NCBI GenBank assembly: GCA_039720395.1 | Contig: CM077820.1 | Span: forward strand, 10,267,338-10,331,337 | Reading direction: 5' to 3' | Length of the DNA stretch: 64,000 nucleotides | Source: Liquidambar formosana | Taxonomy: Eukaryota > Streptophyta > Magnoliopsida > Saxifragales > Altingiaceae | In this document: one piece after another, positions 23,566 through 37,100 of the stretch | How the letters are laid out: every line of letters begins with the position of its first letter | Numbering within the stretch: position 1 is the stretch's first letter | Position numbers and translations under genes: made by a program | Notes under the pieces: model-generated | The model's input: the letters and a program-made list of their open reading frames with translations, nothing else | What the model was told of the DNA's origin: nothing | Database searches by the model: none

Positions 23566-26500
23566 ATGTCCAATCTCCAGAATGATCCACTTCTGCAAGT
23601 GGAAACAACATGTGGTTCTCTTCTATATGAACTTCAGGTTTGTCATGAATTTTCTACTCTATATAAAGGATACTTTGTTTAAATAAATTTCCTTTCATGA
23701 TAATTTTATTTTTGTTTCTCCTTTTCTCCTGTTCTAAAAACATTGTCAAATTTTTTGTACATTTCCATTCATTAGCTATGTATATGAAGCTTATTCTTTT
23801 CTGCTGATGTGTTGTTAAAAATTCAGATAATATGGAATGAAGTGGGGGAGTCTGACGCTGAGAGGGATAAAATGCTGCTTGAGCTAGAACAAGAGTGTCT
23901 AGAGGTATACAGAAGAAAGGTAGATCAGGCAAATCGGTGTAGAGCTCATCTCCGGCAGACAATTGCTGATTCTGAAGCAGAGCTCGCAGCAATCTGTTCT
24001 ACAATGGGGGAGCGACCAGTACATATCAGGCAGGTTAGGATTGAAGTTAAACTCTGGCAGGGATAATTTGTATATGACAGTACCAGTGTTTACTAGTTTT
24101 TTGAGTGATTGTTTTAGACTTCAATATGTTTCCACATAGGTCATCCCAGCAATTTGTAGAAGTTTAACTAAAGTATAAAAGAAATTGTGAAAACTATGAA
24201 ATCAGAATTTAATGTTGGAATCATGCATAGATATGGTACCAAATGATTAAATTAGCATGAAAGTGCAGTCAGTATTTATTATAACATCAATAACAACAAC
24301 CACTGGACTATGATTGGTAAAATAAAAACATGTGATAGAAGTTTTGCCTGTGTTGTCACATATAAAGCATAACAAAAAGTTTTACCAAATCAGAAAATTG
24401 GTATAAGAAATGTTAACTTCGTAAACCATGGCCCTTATGCATCACATTATCAAATTAGAAAATTGTTTCAAGGTTTAAAACTTTTGTTTCAGTCTCAACC
24501 TTAGTGAGGTAGGAACTTTCAATTTTCTTTTGAAGTTTGGAACATTAGTTCATAAAGTTAGAACTATTTACAATTAGTTCCCTGTTTTCAGTCTGATCAA
24601 AATGCTGGAAGCTTGAAGGAAGAGTTGAGGGCCATCCTTCCACAAGTAGAGGAGATGCGGAAGAGGAAATGTGACAGAAAAAATCAATTCGTCGAAGTTC
24701 TAGAGCAGATACAGAAGATCTCAATCGAGATATACAGACCCTCAGAATATATCCCTACTACAATAGTCGTGGATGAAACTGATTTATCCTTAAGAAAGCT
24801 TGAGGAATTGCATAGAAAGTTACAGACACTTCAAAAAGAGAAGGTTTGATTAATTTCCTTTATTTTCCTTTTGTTCTAGTGTCATCATCTCTTCAGTCTT
24901 GATATTCATTTTTAAATTTTCTTCTCTTACTGATTATGGTTAATTTTTTCCTCTTATGCAGAGTGATCGCCTCAAGCAGGTTTTAGACCACCTGAATACT
25001 TTGAACTCTCTTTGCTTGGTGCTTGGCATGGATTTCAAACACACAGCTAGTGAGGTTCATCCCAGTTTAGTTGATTCTGAAGAAGAAAAGAATATAAGTA
25101 ATGATACAATTGAGCAGTTGGCTGCTGCAATACAAAAATTGCGAGAGGTCAAAATACAGAGAATGCAAAGGGTAAATAATGGTGTAAATTAGCTCTATGT
25201 TAATGTAATATCAAATTATTTTTCTTCAATACCGGATTAACTTTCAAGCTATGGCAGCTTCAAGATCTTGTAACCACCATGTTGGAGCTATGGAATTTGA
25301 TGGATACTCCAATTGAAGAGCAACAGATGTTTCAGAAAGTTACCTGCAACTTAGCTGCCTCAGAACATGAAATAACTGAACCCAACACTCTTTCTGTGGA
25401 CTACATTAATTATGTGAGTTATGGCTGTTTAGAAATGGGTCATTTTTATCTCTGTTGTGTCTCTCGGTATGTAGTTTGTAAGGACATTTGATTTGTTTTG
25501 AGAACTAAATGGTTGGTAAATGTATTATGCAGGTTGAAGCAGAAGTGTCTCGATTGGAAGAGCTGAAATCAAGCAAATTGAAAGAGCTTGTTCTGAAGAA
25601 GAGGTCAGAGCTAGAGGAGATTTGTAGGAAGACACATATGGTCCCAGAAGCAGATACTGCAATGGAATATGCCATTGAAGCTATAGAGTCCGGTAAGAGT
25701 CTTAATAATATAATTGCAATACTAATACTACTAATATTTTAGTGATTTCTTGAATGTTTGTCTCATCCCTTTTGCTTCAGGAGCCGTGGACCCTGCTTGT
25801 GTTCTCGAACAAATTGAGCTTCAAATTGGTAACGTGAAAGAGGAAGCTTTCAGCAGGAAAGAACTACTTGAAAAGGTTGAGAAATGGTTGGCTGCGTGTG
25901 AGGAGGAGTGTTGGCTCGAGGAGTATAACAGGGTTGGGTGCTTTTTTCCATCTCTTTGTATTAGTTATTTTATTCATTATATCTACATCCCTTTCTTAAC
26001 GACACTTTTGTTATGGTTGTCTCATTCATTACATCTACATCCCTCTCTTAACGACACTTTTGTTATGGTTGTTTAGGATGAAAACCGATATAATGCTGGA
26101 AGAGGTGCTCATCTTATTCTCAAGCGTGCTGAGAAAGCTCGTGCTTTGGTGAATAAACTTCCAGGTAGAGATTGCATCATTTGTGGTTGGCTTGTTTGTG
26201 TTTGGTAGAAGCCTCAACTAGAGATGTAAATATGGCAGAACCAAGCTGGGTTCCAATCGTGATTCCATATTATGCAATTTTATTTGGTAAAATTAAATTT
26301 TATCAAATTGTATCCTGGGTATAAATGGTAAAAGTGAAATACTTACCATTGGCCCTTGTGGCCTAGTGGTGGTACTTGTGGTGGGTGGCGTTTGGGTAGT
26401 TGTAGGTCTAGGGTTCAAGTCCTCTCCAATGTAACCCAAAAAAGAAATCAAAGTCATGATTGTTGAGTTTTAGCTAGAAGCAAAGGGGTGATCTACTGAT

Positions 26501-28291
26501 CTTTATAGTTTAACTTCTAATTTGGTAACTCCATTGTTATTTACATTTTACTTTCAAATTAACTATTCCATGGATCATTTTGTTTTTGTAATAAAGACTA
26601 CGTACTGAAGACCTTGCTATATGCCTATATCCATCATTTGCTACTGTTTTCCCCCCTTTCCCCCAGTCATGGTTTGCTTGCCATATTTAACTTTATGGTA
26701 TCTTGGTTTGCATCTTGTTGGGACAGCAATGGTGGAGGCATTGGTTTCAAAAACCATGGCATGGGAGGAGGAGAGAGGCATGGAGTTCACATATGATGGT
26801 GTAAGTAATTCCATTAACTGTTTGGGATGAATTAAAGTTTAAATTAATGTTTTTAGGTACTTTTATGCAAATTTGCTGGAACGTTTTCCTGTTTATGTTC
26901 TGTTTTTCCAGATTCGTCTTCTTTCTATGCTTGAAGAATATACTATTTTACGGGAAGAGAAAGAACAAGAGCGCCGAAGGCAGCGGGTATAAACCTATTC
27001 CATCATGATGTTTTACCAAAAATGTGTCCTATAATGACCTGTTCGCAGTTCAATTCTCTATTTTGCTCAATCATGGCCCCAGTATGGACCTGTTATTCAA
27101 TTCGATGGGTGCTTTCTGTACCAAAATTGTGACCCTTGAGCATATTTTTTTCTATCTCAGGATCAGAAGAAACTTCAGGGCCAGCTAATAGCAGAACAAG
27201 AGGCACTTTATGGGTCAAAACCAAGCCCTTCGAAGCCCCAGAGCATAAAAAAGGCTCCTAGAATCTCAACTGGTGGTGCAAGCAATAGAAGACTCTCCCT
27301 TGGAGGGGCAATGCTTCAAACTCCTAAACCTGATTCACTTCACTCTACAAAAGTTGCTCCCCCCCATTCACGCCCTCTTAAGAAGAGTGACCGCCTGCAC
27401 CAAAATGAGCAACTAAATCACCACCAGGATGATGGATTTGCATCTTTATCAGTTGGTGAGTTTCCTTTTACTGGGTAGATTTATTAGGGGTGTCTAGAGA
27501 CTAGAGGTACATTTCTTAATGTCCAAGCCTCTCCTACCCTTCCCGGCTGATGTGGTAAGGCTGTTTCTGAGATCAATATATTATTCAGGGTCCTTTTTGT
27601 TTGATTTTGAAAGAAGTTGAGAGCCACATCAGCTGGTAGATGCTTCTAGAAATATCAGCTGGTAGATGTTTCTGAGATCAATAGATTATTCAGTGTCCCT
27701 CTGCTGTTATATTTACAAAAACTGTCACAAACAACCGTGAACGTTTTTTAAGGTATACAGATAAACTTAAAAGCCTGTCGGATTATTTTGGTTTAGAAAT
27801 TCTCTCTTTATGTAGGTAGGAGAGGCTTGGACATTGCTGGTCTTCCTGTAAAAAAGCACTCCTTCAATGCTGTAAACGGTCGTGAAATAGAGTCACCCAT
27901 GATGCGGAAACCCTTCTCACCCATCTCTTCCACAGCATCATCAAAGGCCAGCATGACAAACGTGTTAGAAGATCTGAATCCAACACATAGTGAGACGTTA
28001 CAGAAAACACTTTCAAGTAACAATATGCCATTCGCTACTCCTTCCAAGATAACTTCTGTTGCAGCAGATGTAGAGAACAGGACTCCCAAGGCAATGCCTA
28101 TTCATGTGCCCACCACACCTTCAACAGTGTCAGTGCCAATGCAGACTGCTATAACCCCAGCTCCTCCCACGGTTCCTTTTGGTGCTAAAATCGTTGAAGA
28201 GTTTCCTGAAGAGATTGAATACTCATTTGAGGAAAGAAGAGCTGGTTTTGTGCTTCCCAAAACACACATAATATCTGTGATACCAGTTTGA
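23566..28291 (+). CDS. MAP65-3: 65-kDa microtubule-associated protein, MAP65-3/PLEIADE-like
   Basis: MAP65-3 cross-links antiparallel microtubules in the phragmoplast midzone during plant cytokinesis (family knowledge). Twelve coding exons join in frame to 738 residues: 23566-23637, 23827-24033, 24592-24843, 24962-25171, 25258-25413, 25533-25692, 25781-25932, 26077-26164, 26727-26800, 26912-26986, 27161-27455, 27816-28291. The start [19 protein letters not shown], then [15 protein letters not shown] and [11 protein letters not shown], are family signatures. Coiled-coil rods fill residues 1 to about 340. The conserved microtubule-binding region, [20 protein letters not shown] to [20 protein letters not shown], spans about 395-515. 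The C-terminal tail holds [11 protein letters not shown] and several Ser/Thr-Pro sites (KPFSPIS, TPKAM, TPSTVS) that suit mitotic CDK/MAPK control. It ends [17 protein letters not shown]. The long tail and these motifs favour MAP65-3 over MAP65-1/2. All borders used are GT-AG. Confidence 0.95.
26345..26446 (+). mobile_element. tRNA-derived SINE fragment in a MAP65-3 intron
   Basis: GGCCCTTGTGGCCTAGTGGT contains an A-box-like TGGCCTAGTGG, and GGGTTCAAGTCCTCTCC contains a good B-box. Spacing is right for an internal RNA polymerase III promoter. A short A-rich end follows. No clear target duplication was found. Confidence 0.6.
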
Positions 28292-29290
28292 TTTGTTAGC
28301 CACTTTAGGTGAACTTGAATCATGTCGTTGTTATCACAAGCTTTTATATTCTCTCTTCTTTTCATTTTCTTGAGTTTTGTTATAAGTCAATTCTAATTGG
28401 CTTCTCTAATTTGTGTACATAGTCTACAAGCACTGAACGTGGACTATGCTGAAATTGTTCTTTCATTATCAATGAAAGCTTCCTTTTAAAGTTTGAATTG
28501 ATTACTTTCATTTGTAATAGTTTTATAGGAAAATACTTTGTTGAGATGGTGGTATGTATACATAAATCTATCTAGGTCATTTTTTCAAATCTAACTGTTC
28601 TAAGCAATCTTATAGTTCGTTTTCTAGTTGTCATTGTTTTAAATCTAGGTCATTGTTTTAATCCTCTCTTTCATTTTTCAGACTTCTAGTTGTATTTTTT
28701 TTTTTTTTTCATTTTCTTTTCTAACATGGACCGATTAATGGGGAAGATTAAACTAAATTACAATTGCGGAATTTTTATAGTTTGCATTATTTGAATGTAA
28801 GTTGAGCTGCCAAAGAATGGGAAGACCTTGGCTGCATGGCATAAGAACATTTTTCATAACATTTTGTGCAGTTGCAACACAAAGGCCGGGGGCACTTGAT
28901 AAACCAAATTCAGACTTATCCTTCCCAAAAGAGAATTTTTTAGGTTGAAACAAACAAATAGAACAGAAACAATCCTTTTTCTTTGGAAAATAACGAACTT
29001 AAACTCAAATTGCCATAATTGTCAAAAGAATCAGCTTTTGTGTATGGAGTCTTTCAGGCATTGTTAAATCCTTGTATTAATTATTAACTGGACTTACCAA
29101 ATAGAAGTTTAAGGAAAAGTAATCGAATTTATTAATCTATGAGCTAGTTCTCGTTGATTCAAACTTCCTTACATATATATATATATATATATATAGGCCT
29201 CTGTAAGTTATCTTCTAATCTAATAACTAAGTAGACTCTGGTAATGTTTAAATTTTGCCAATACATCCCAAAATTTGGAACTATGAAACT

Positions 29291-29345
<55 letters not shown>

Positions 29346-29950
29346 CTAGGGAGGGGGTGGGGAGCGTGGAGGGGAAAGGGTTTTTTATTTTTATTTTTTT
29401 GTTTTTGTTGTTGTTGTTTGTCGTTGTTGTGAAAGTGGAGGGGAAAGTAAGAAAGTGATTGCATCAAGTTGAAGCAAAACATGGCGGTCGGTTTTTATAT
29501 GCGGAGAAATTTTAGAAGGCTCAATTTTTAAATATTTGTCTACATCTTAATGCTTTTTTATTTAAAAAATTGATCCCTAATGTTTGAGTGACAGATTCAA
29601 AAGATTTAAAGTTGGATAGGAAGAAATTGCATCTCACTCAAGTTCACTAAAAAAACATATGATTTTGGGTGAGGTTGCTTTTTAAAAATTGTTTGGAAAA
29701 TGGATCCCCATAAATGTTTGAAGGTTTTTCCCTTGCTAGCTACAAAAAGGCAAGTGGGTTACACTGTTACACCATTGGGTGTAAGAGATCGGAATTTGAA
29801 CTAGCCAAGGTGTAGTCAATGCACTTCTTACCAAAAGACAAAATATTCAACTTTGATTAATAAATCAATCAACATCCTTCTCACCAAAAGACAAAAAAAA
29901 TCTTGGTAGTTTAGATTAAATATCGGTTTGCGTTGATTTCACCTAATTTT

Positions 29951-29994
<44 letters not shown>

Positions 29995-31157
29995 ACTATT
30001 CAAAAACATTAATCATTCTCTTGAACCTCTTCTTCTCAGCTCTAAAATGAATTAGTACAACAAGTAAACCCTAAGGAATTGAGCTTTTGATACAATTAAA
30101 TAGAAGGCCCCATGGACTACATACATATATACATACATAAGTGTGTGTATATTTTGTGGGTATTGGTTTTGGTTCATTTGGACAGTAGCATGAAATGCAT
30201 AAACTAGTGGCACTAGGCACTAGCAGCTACTATAGCACATGGACATGGCCTTTATTTACAGTGGCATTAAGAGCAGATTACTCAAAATAGAAGGGCATTT
30301 AAATTTCTATGGTCAAACTTTAATTTAACTGAAAAGACAAAGAGCAGGTCAGTAGTTGGAAAAAAAACTAACATGACCCCCAATGTCACCTTTACAGCTT
30401 TAAATATTTAAATTTTCAATTTTAAAATATAAAAGCTATTTTCTTTTCCCAAATTATTTTAATTTTTTAATTTACTATCTTTTGCCATTTATTTTAATAA
30501 TCACCTTTATTAAATTTCCAAGACGGACTTGAACCATTTTCTTAACCAAAATCAATACTTTTGAATTTTGCAATTTAAAAATAATGATTATTAATTATTT
30601 TCCCAATATTAAATTATATTTTTATTTTAATTTTTTTTTCAATTTTTTTACTTTATTTTCTCCCCCCTCTTCCTTTTTTTTTTCCTGCAAAACCCTAATT
30701 TCACAACCCTGGTAGGAATTCGGAAATCTAGACCAGAAAGTTTTTATTTTTTCTTATTTTTGGAAAAAAAAATTTTTAATGTCACAATTGAAGCTCTGTG
30801 TATCCACTGCAATGGCAGAGTATTAACCCCTGGGATAGTGTCTGTTTCAGAAGGTAAATCTAGCTGTAGAAGCTAATCTTTGAAGAGTCAAAGCAGGTTC
30901 TTGGGTTTTGGGGGTTTTAAATTTGAAGTGGGTTTTAATTTATATATATATATATATACACTTTTTGTTTTTGGGTTTCTGGTTTTGTGCTGGATTTCAT
31001 TTTCTTTTTCAAAGATTTGATTTTTGAGTTTGTATTGGAAGATTGTTTTTTGGGTTTTGTGGGTTTTTGAGTTTGAAGAAGTTTGGATCTTTTTTGGGTA
31101 GCATTTAGGGTTTAAGGGTTTTGGGGATTTTGGGGTGTTTGTTTGTGGATTCCATGA
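28292..31157. other. MAP65-3 3' UTR, spacer and AHL leader
   Basis: The MAP65-3 3' UTR probably ends near 28490. The spacer holds three (TA)n runs (about 29172-29194, 29298-29328, 29957-29988), a T-then-G-rich junction (29329-29380) and AT-rich DNA, with no recognised gene. From about 30700 the sequence becomes the AHL promoter and leader: T/G-rich stretches such as GGGTTTTGGGGATTTTGGGG directly precede the start codon. Confidence 0.55.
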
Positions 31158-34100
31158 ATGGAGGCAACAGAGGGTATGAGTCCTGGGGTAACAGTGAAGG
31201 GGGAGGAAGCTCCAGATAGCTACCGGTTGGCGCCGAGGAGCGAAAATTCTAGCCAGTTCGGTGGTGGATCAACTATGGCAGAGACGCCGGCGGTGAGTGT
31301 GGCGACGCCGGCTACAGAAGTGACGAAGAAGAAGAGGGGGAGACCGAGGAAATACGGCCCGGACGGGAAAGTCACGTTGGCGTTGTCTCCGATGCCGATT
31401 TCGGCTTCGATTCCGCTGACGGGAGAATATTCGGCTTGGAAACGGGGTAGAGGGCGGCCTGGTGAATCTGTCAAGAAGCAACACAAATTTGAGTTTGAGA
31501 GTTCAGGTACTGAGTGATTTTCTCTAGCTGTTTGAAATTTTGAATTTTAGTTACTGTTAGTTGTGTTACTGTTACATTGGAGATCCTGAACTGTTACCAT
31601 ATTTAGATCAGAGAGGTATCATAGTTATGTATTATTTTGGTACAACTACTGATGTTAATTATGGGAAAAACCAAACCCATCTGATTTTGTGGTCTAATTG
31701 CTCTTGAGGCTGTGATTTGAGTTTTACAGTAGAGATTTAGGGGATATTACTTGGGCTTTGTCGTGGGAGTGGGGCCATTATCTTAGAGGCCCCCCTTCAG
31801 ATCTGGTATTAATGGTAGTTGTTAAAAAGAAGAGGCTTTGGGCCCTTTTTAAGTCGCGGTAGAATGAGGGAATCTTACTCTTTTGGCTAGATTTTGGTGC
31901 TTATTTCTTTGTTGTGAAGGAGAACTGGCAAACTCTTACAAGAAGACGGGGAAAGAATATTGTTGAAGGTGACAGCTTGTTTAATAGGCCAAGTCCACTA
32001 GTGAACTGATGTGACCTGGGTGAAACCTGTCTTCACTTGGTCTCTATTCATAACACCTCACCCCCACCCCATCCCCCGCAACTGGTGCGTCATGCGTGAT
32101 AGTTGGAGAAACATCCATGAATTGCATAAAATATGAAGAATGAAGAGCATAAGCAAAGAGTGATAAGGAGGAAAATGATAGAACACATTTGTAATTGGCT
32201 AATTAGGAATGGAGAGAATTCATACCATCATTTAATATCCTTATGATTATGGTTTCTCAAATTTTGGAGGGACTATTATAAATTGCTAAATTTCACTTTG
32301 GGTTCAAGATTTATTTAGTGTTCTTGCAGTTAAATTATATGGCCTCTCTTTTTTGAGTTGCTAGGGTGCAATAATGCTATGTCATTGCCCGTTTGAAAAG
32401 TTTCATATTGGGTTTGCTGATGATTATCTTGTAGGTGAGCGGGTTGCGTACTCTGTTGGTGCAAATTTCACACCCCATGTGATCAATGTTAATGCTGGCG
32501 AGGTATGTCTCGAAAATATATAAAATAAATTTTGGTGTCAATAATAAGTTTATAATTGTTTGTTCCTCTTCATTATTAGAGATTTATCTTGATTTATCTT
32601 TTAACTCTTTTTGTGTAAGTTATATTATGGCTTTGAAATTTGCATTTTTCATCAATTGGTTACTAAACGAGTGGTTTGGTTTTTAAATGGTGCATGAATT
32701 TTTCCTTTTTGGTATATGAAAATGTTTTTTATTTTTTTTTCTTCAAAGGTGTAGAGACAAATAAAAAAATGGGAAATATTTTTATTTTTTTTAAATTTCT
32801 GGCAAGCGGAAACAGTTGTACCTTTAGTCATTGAACCATTAGTTTCACACTGTCACTTCAGGTAGTTGAAAGCTTAATGTCATTGGAAACTGAAACACCA
32901 AACAATAGACATGGCAACAACTACTCGCATATTCAGTGCAAAGAGTTAGCATATATACAAAAACTTTTTTTGAACCCTGATAAGTTATACAAAAGTTTGA
33001 CTTCCTTTTATTACAACCAAAGTAAAATATTCAGATGGTTACCTCAAGGTGATGTAACTGTCAATTTTTCTTTTTCTATGAGTTACCAGTTGTTCAATTG
33101 TATTCCATAATTAAACCCAATATGCATGATCAATGTCTATAAAAATGTACCAAGAAATCATTTATTACATGAAACGATGTTTTTTTTTTGTTTTTGTTTT
33201 ATAAATAAATGAGACGAGTTTATTGTTAAGTACCGTGATCTGCCAATGCCCACTCAGATGAAGCACATGGGTGATCTTACTATTTGTTTGTCATTAGTTT
33301 TGTTCGTCGTTTGTTTTGCATTTGAGTTGACAAAAAATGTATTTACTTTAAATTGTTAAAAGATTGATGGCTTGTATTGACCCTTAGGAATATGATTCAT
33401 ACCAATAAGATTTAATACAGTGAGCACTGTAACAATTAATAGTTAATGAGGACACAACCTTTTTTAAAATTTTGTGATGTACATTTTGAGAGCATCTTTT
33501 CCAATTTTAATTCCTAGAACGATATATCTTCTCTTTGATATTTGTATTATTTTCAGCTATATTTTATTTGTAACTAGTCTTCTTTTAAATTTCAACTGTA
33601 TTTTTTGTCACAGTTGCAACTTGTTTGTGTTGGTTCTGTTTGGTTCAATCTAGAACTGAATTGATCATGGTTGATTCTCATTTTTCTTTGGCCTATGATT
33701 CTCATTTTTCTTTGGCCTATCTCTATATAAAATTGAACAGCCTAGGTTTTGGTCAAGTTAATTCATGTTGTCACTCGGGTTTGGATTTTGAATGAAGTAT
33801 TGGGACTTTTCCTTCAACCTGGATATTTTATTAAGGCACAAAACTGAAAAATGGCCAAAACTAAAAACTTGTAGCATCCTATTTATACATTTTAATCAAT
33901 TTGACTAGGGTATCAGAACTAAGAAAATACTAAAGAAAGAATAAGATTGTAGTAGTAGTAGGAGGAGGAGGAATCCTTAACTACTGGGTTGGAGGATTTG
34001 GAGAAGCTGACCGTTGAGAGGTACTTGAAGTTTATTTTGAACCAAGAGACAGTGTTGAAAAATTGAACTACATTAATGGGACAAAGATGTCATGATGGAG

Positions 34101-37100
34101 GAAAGTCCCTCCTTACTTTGTATCCACTGTGCACATATATTCAATCTAGAATTATGTTCTGACACATGCTTATGTATACTGTATAATAATATGTATATTA
34201 TGCATAAGGGGTTGGTTCTTGGGTTGAATCTGTTTACGTGAACTGTCAGCCAATGAATCTAGATTTGAACCAACCAAGATTGAATTTAAGATTTCAATCT
34301 GGGACCAGCTTGAATAGTCCTAAGAACCAACATAAAAGCCGAGGTTGTTGAGTTGGTTTGGGCTTTGGGCTTTGGGCTTCAACTGGACTAAGTTGCAGCC
34401 TTACAAATTCTTTCCAATGTTTACTTTTCCATCAATAAGGTTAATCACATGCATATCAAATGACAGTTATTAGCATAAAGTGCACTTACCTCCCCTGAGG
34501 ATACTGATTATTACAGGGACCTCTACCGTGGTTTTGAAATGACACTGACCCCACTTCCCTTTCTCTGACACTGTTAGATACATAGATCTAGATGCATCAG
34601 AAATAGAATGTCAATTAATATTGATTTCCAGAAATTCAAACCAAACTGAATAAATTATTTACTATAGAAATCACAGTTTAGAGCCGCACAATGCTTCTTG
34701 AAGATGGTTGAAGCCTCTTCCTCATGTGATTGGGAAATAGAAAGTGGCTACATCATTTGGGATTCAACCAAAATAAATAAATTTTTGTCGTAGAATTTAA
34801 CTAATAGCTTCTCAATGAACATCCATATGCACAGTCAGAACAGGACCTGCCCGGCCAGTTGAATTGTTAGACCAATGACCAAGTCTTCTCAGCTGATTTG
34901 ATTCTTTATTTGGACTAGCAACTCAGTTAACTTTGTGGACTCAGTGTACTTGGGCCGAATCATACTCTGTATGACTTGTTTAAGGACGCATTTTAGTTGT
35001 CAGAAAAATAGCACTGACAGGATTTGAAACAGGGCCTGTGATAAAACAAACTAAGCACCTGACCACTAATTCTATTCACCCTTCTTTTTCTTTTTCTTTT
35101 TCTTTTTCACTTTCTACCACCAGTAATACTTAACCTTTTTACTTCTGAGAAATGGAAAGAATATGAAACACCATCTTTATTTTATATTCAAGTGTAGTTG
35201 ACTTGGTAGTTGGACCAGTGACTTGGTGACTTGCCCCCTTGAAAGGGTGGATTTCCGGTTTGGGTCTGGTAACTATGTCCATATGTGTCATATTAAATAA
35301 ATTAAAATATAAGAAAAGATGAAGAAATTGCTTTTAAAAAAAGAAAAGATAAAGAAATTAAAGAGGAAGGATAAATAAAATACGTGATTCTGCCATTACC
35401 TACATTTATGTGACACAGAGCCTGAAGGGCTACATCTCTCTTATTGAACTGTTGATTTGAGTGCATCCATACACCCACAGATGTAGGGGGAGAAGAATTC
35501 ATACAGTTATGGAAACAAATATTTGGAAAGTAGGAAAGAAATTTGGGATCCCATATCTGATTCTTGACATAATAAGAGATCCCAAGATTCCATTTATGGA
35601 GATTCATATAATTTGATAAATCTTGGTTGACTTAGTCAACCTACATCTCCGACAAATCTTTGAATGGCTTTATGTTAATTATAATTATACGCTTCCATCA
35701 TAAATATACATAATATGAACAAATGCATAGGTGTTTTTCCTTCTAAAATTTATTTTTATACAGCTATTTCTAGTAACTTATGTCCCTTTTAAAACTTCTG
35801 GGAATTAGTTTGGTTTATATGTATTACCTACGCATAATGTCAAGTATGCTGTTTCGACTACTTCATATAAGCTATTAGAGGTTATTTAGTATATGGTATG
35901 TAACGAATGTAACGACTAATTAACAGTCAAATCCATGATATGTTGGACACTTAGTACTGTTGACTAATGTGCCAAACAACTATTTGACACTGGGTCCTTT
36001 GCCTTGGCACATACCTTTGCTTTTTCTTGTAAAATGTGGAAATAATATGAGTGTGTTTGTGCATGCTTGTGTGTGAATCCATCGATTGCATTGTGAATCA
36101 ATATAATGATATGTTTTTTCATTGTTTAATTAATTACCTGATGCATTGAGCTGGGGACACACGTCATATTGTTATATTATGGTTAATTATTTTTCATTAT
36201 CTGATACTAAAACAACCACATAGTAAATATACTCCTGCGTTTGGTAGTGCAAATGCATGTGGCTATGTCCTTGTTTTCTCCATTTGGGGCACCAGACGAT
36301 GTTAAAGTGTGATACATATATCCATTTATATAAAGTTATAAACTATAAAATTAAATTAATAAATAATAGTTATTTATTTATTTATTTATTTATTGATATA
36401 AAATTGTATGTTTGGTTTTTTGGGTGCAGCTACACATTGAGTAGTGATACTCTTCTATACAAATATTTATTGTAAGAATCACAAATTATACTTGTACTAG
36501 CACCATTTAACAAAGGAAAAGGAGAGAAACAAACAGGATGATTCTTTTCAGTAACTTTCCAATATTTAATGATTGATTTATCTTGTAATTTTATGCATTT
36601 CAAATTTTCCTTCCGGTTGTTACAGGATGTTACAATGAAGATTATGTCATTTTCTCAACAAGGGTCTCGAGCTATTTGCATTCTTTCTGCAAATGGTACA
36701 ATTTCGAATGTTACACTTCGTCAGCCCAATTCTTCCGGTGGTACTTTAACATATGAGGTGTGGCCCTCTTCTTTTAGAATGATTATCATACAGTTAAGTT
36801 GCATGCAAATTTTTGATGGACCACAGATGTCCCTTTTTTTTTTTGATAAGGCAAATATGTATTAATGATCAAAAAGTGCTTAGCCCAAGAACGTAAGCCA
36901 TATACAAAGACTAACCTTACTCCCCTCTAAAGCTTAAAAGAGTTGACAAATTAACAAAAGGAATATTACAAGTATTAGTGTGACTAGAAAACCACGAGTA
37001 TAACGTCTTAACAAGAGAAGACTTAAGAACAATGATGGACTTCTCAGTCCCCTCAAAAGTTCTAGCGTTTCTCTCCCGCCAAATGCACCAACAAATAGCA

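Noticed and set aside
29956..29989. (TA)n runs as possible replication origin or matrix attachment sites
   Set aside because: Simple repeats alone give no support for such a role.
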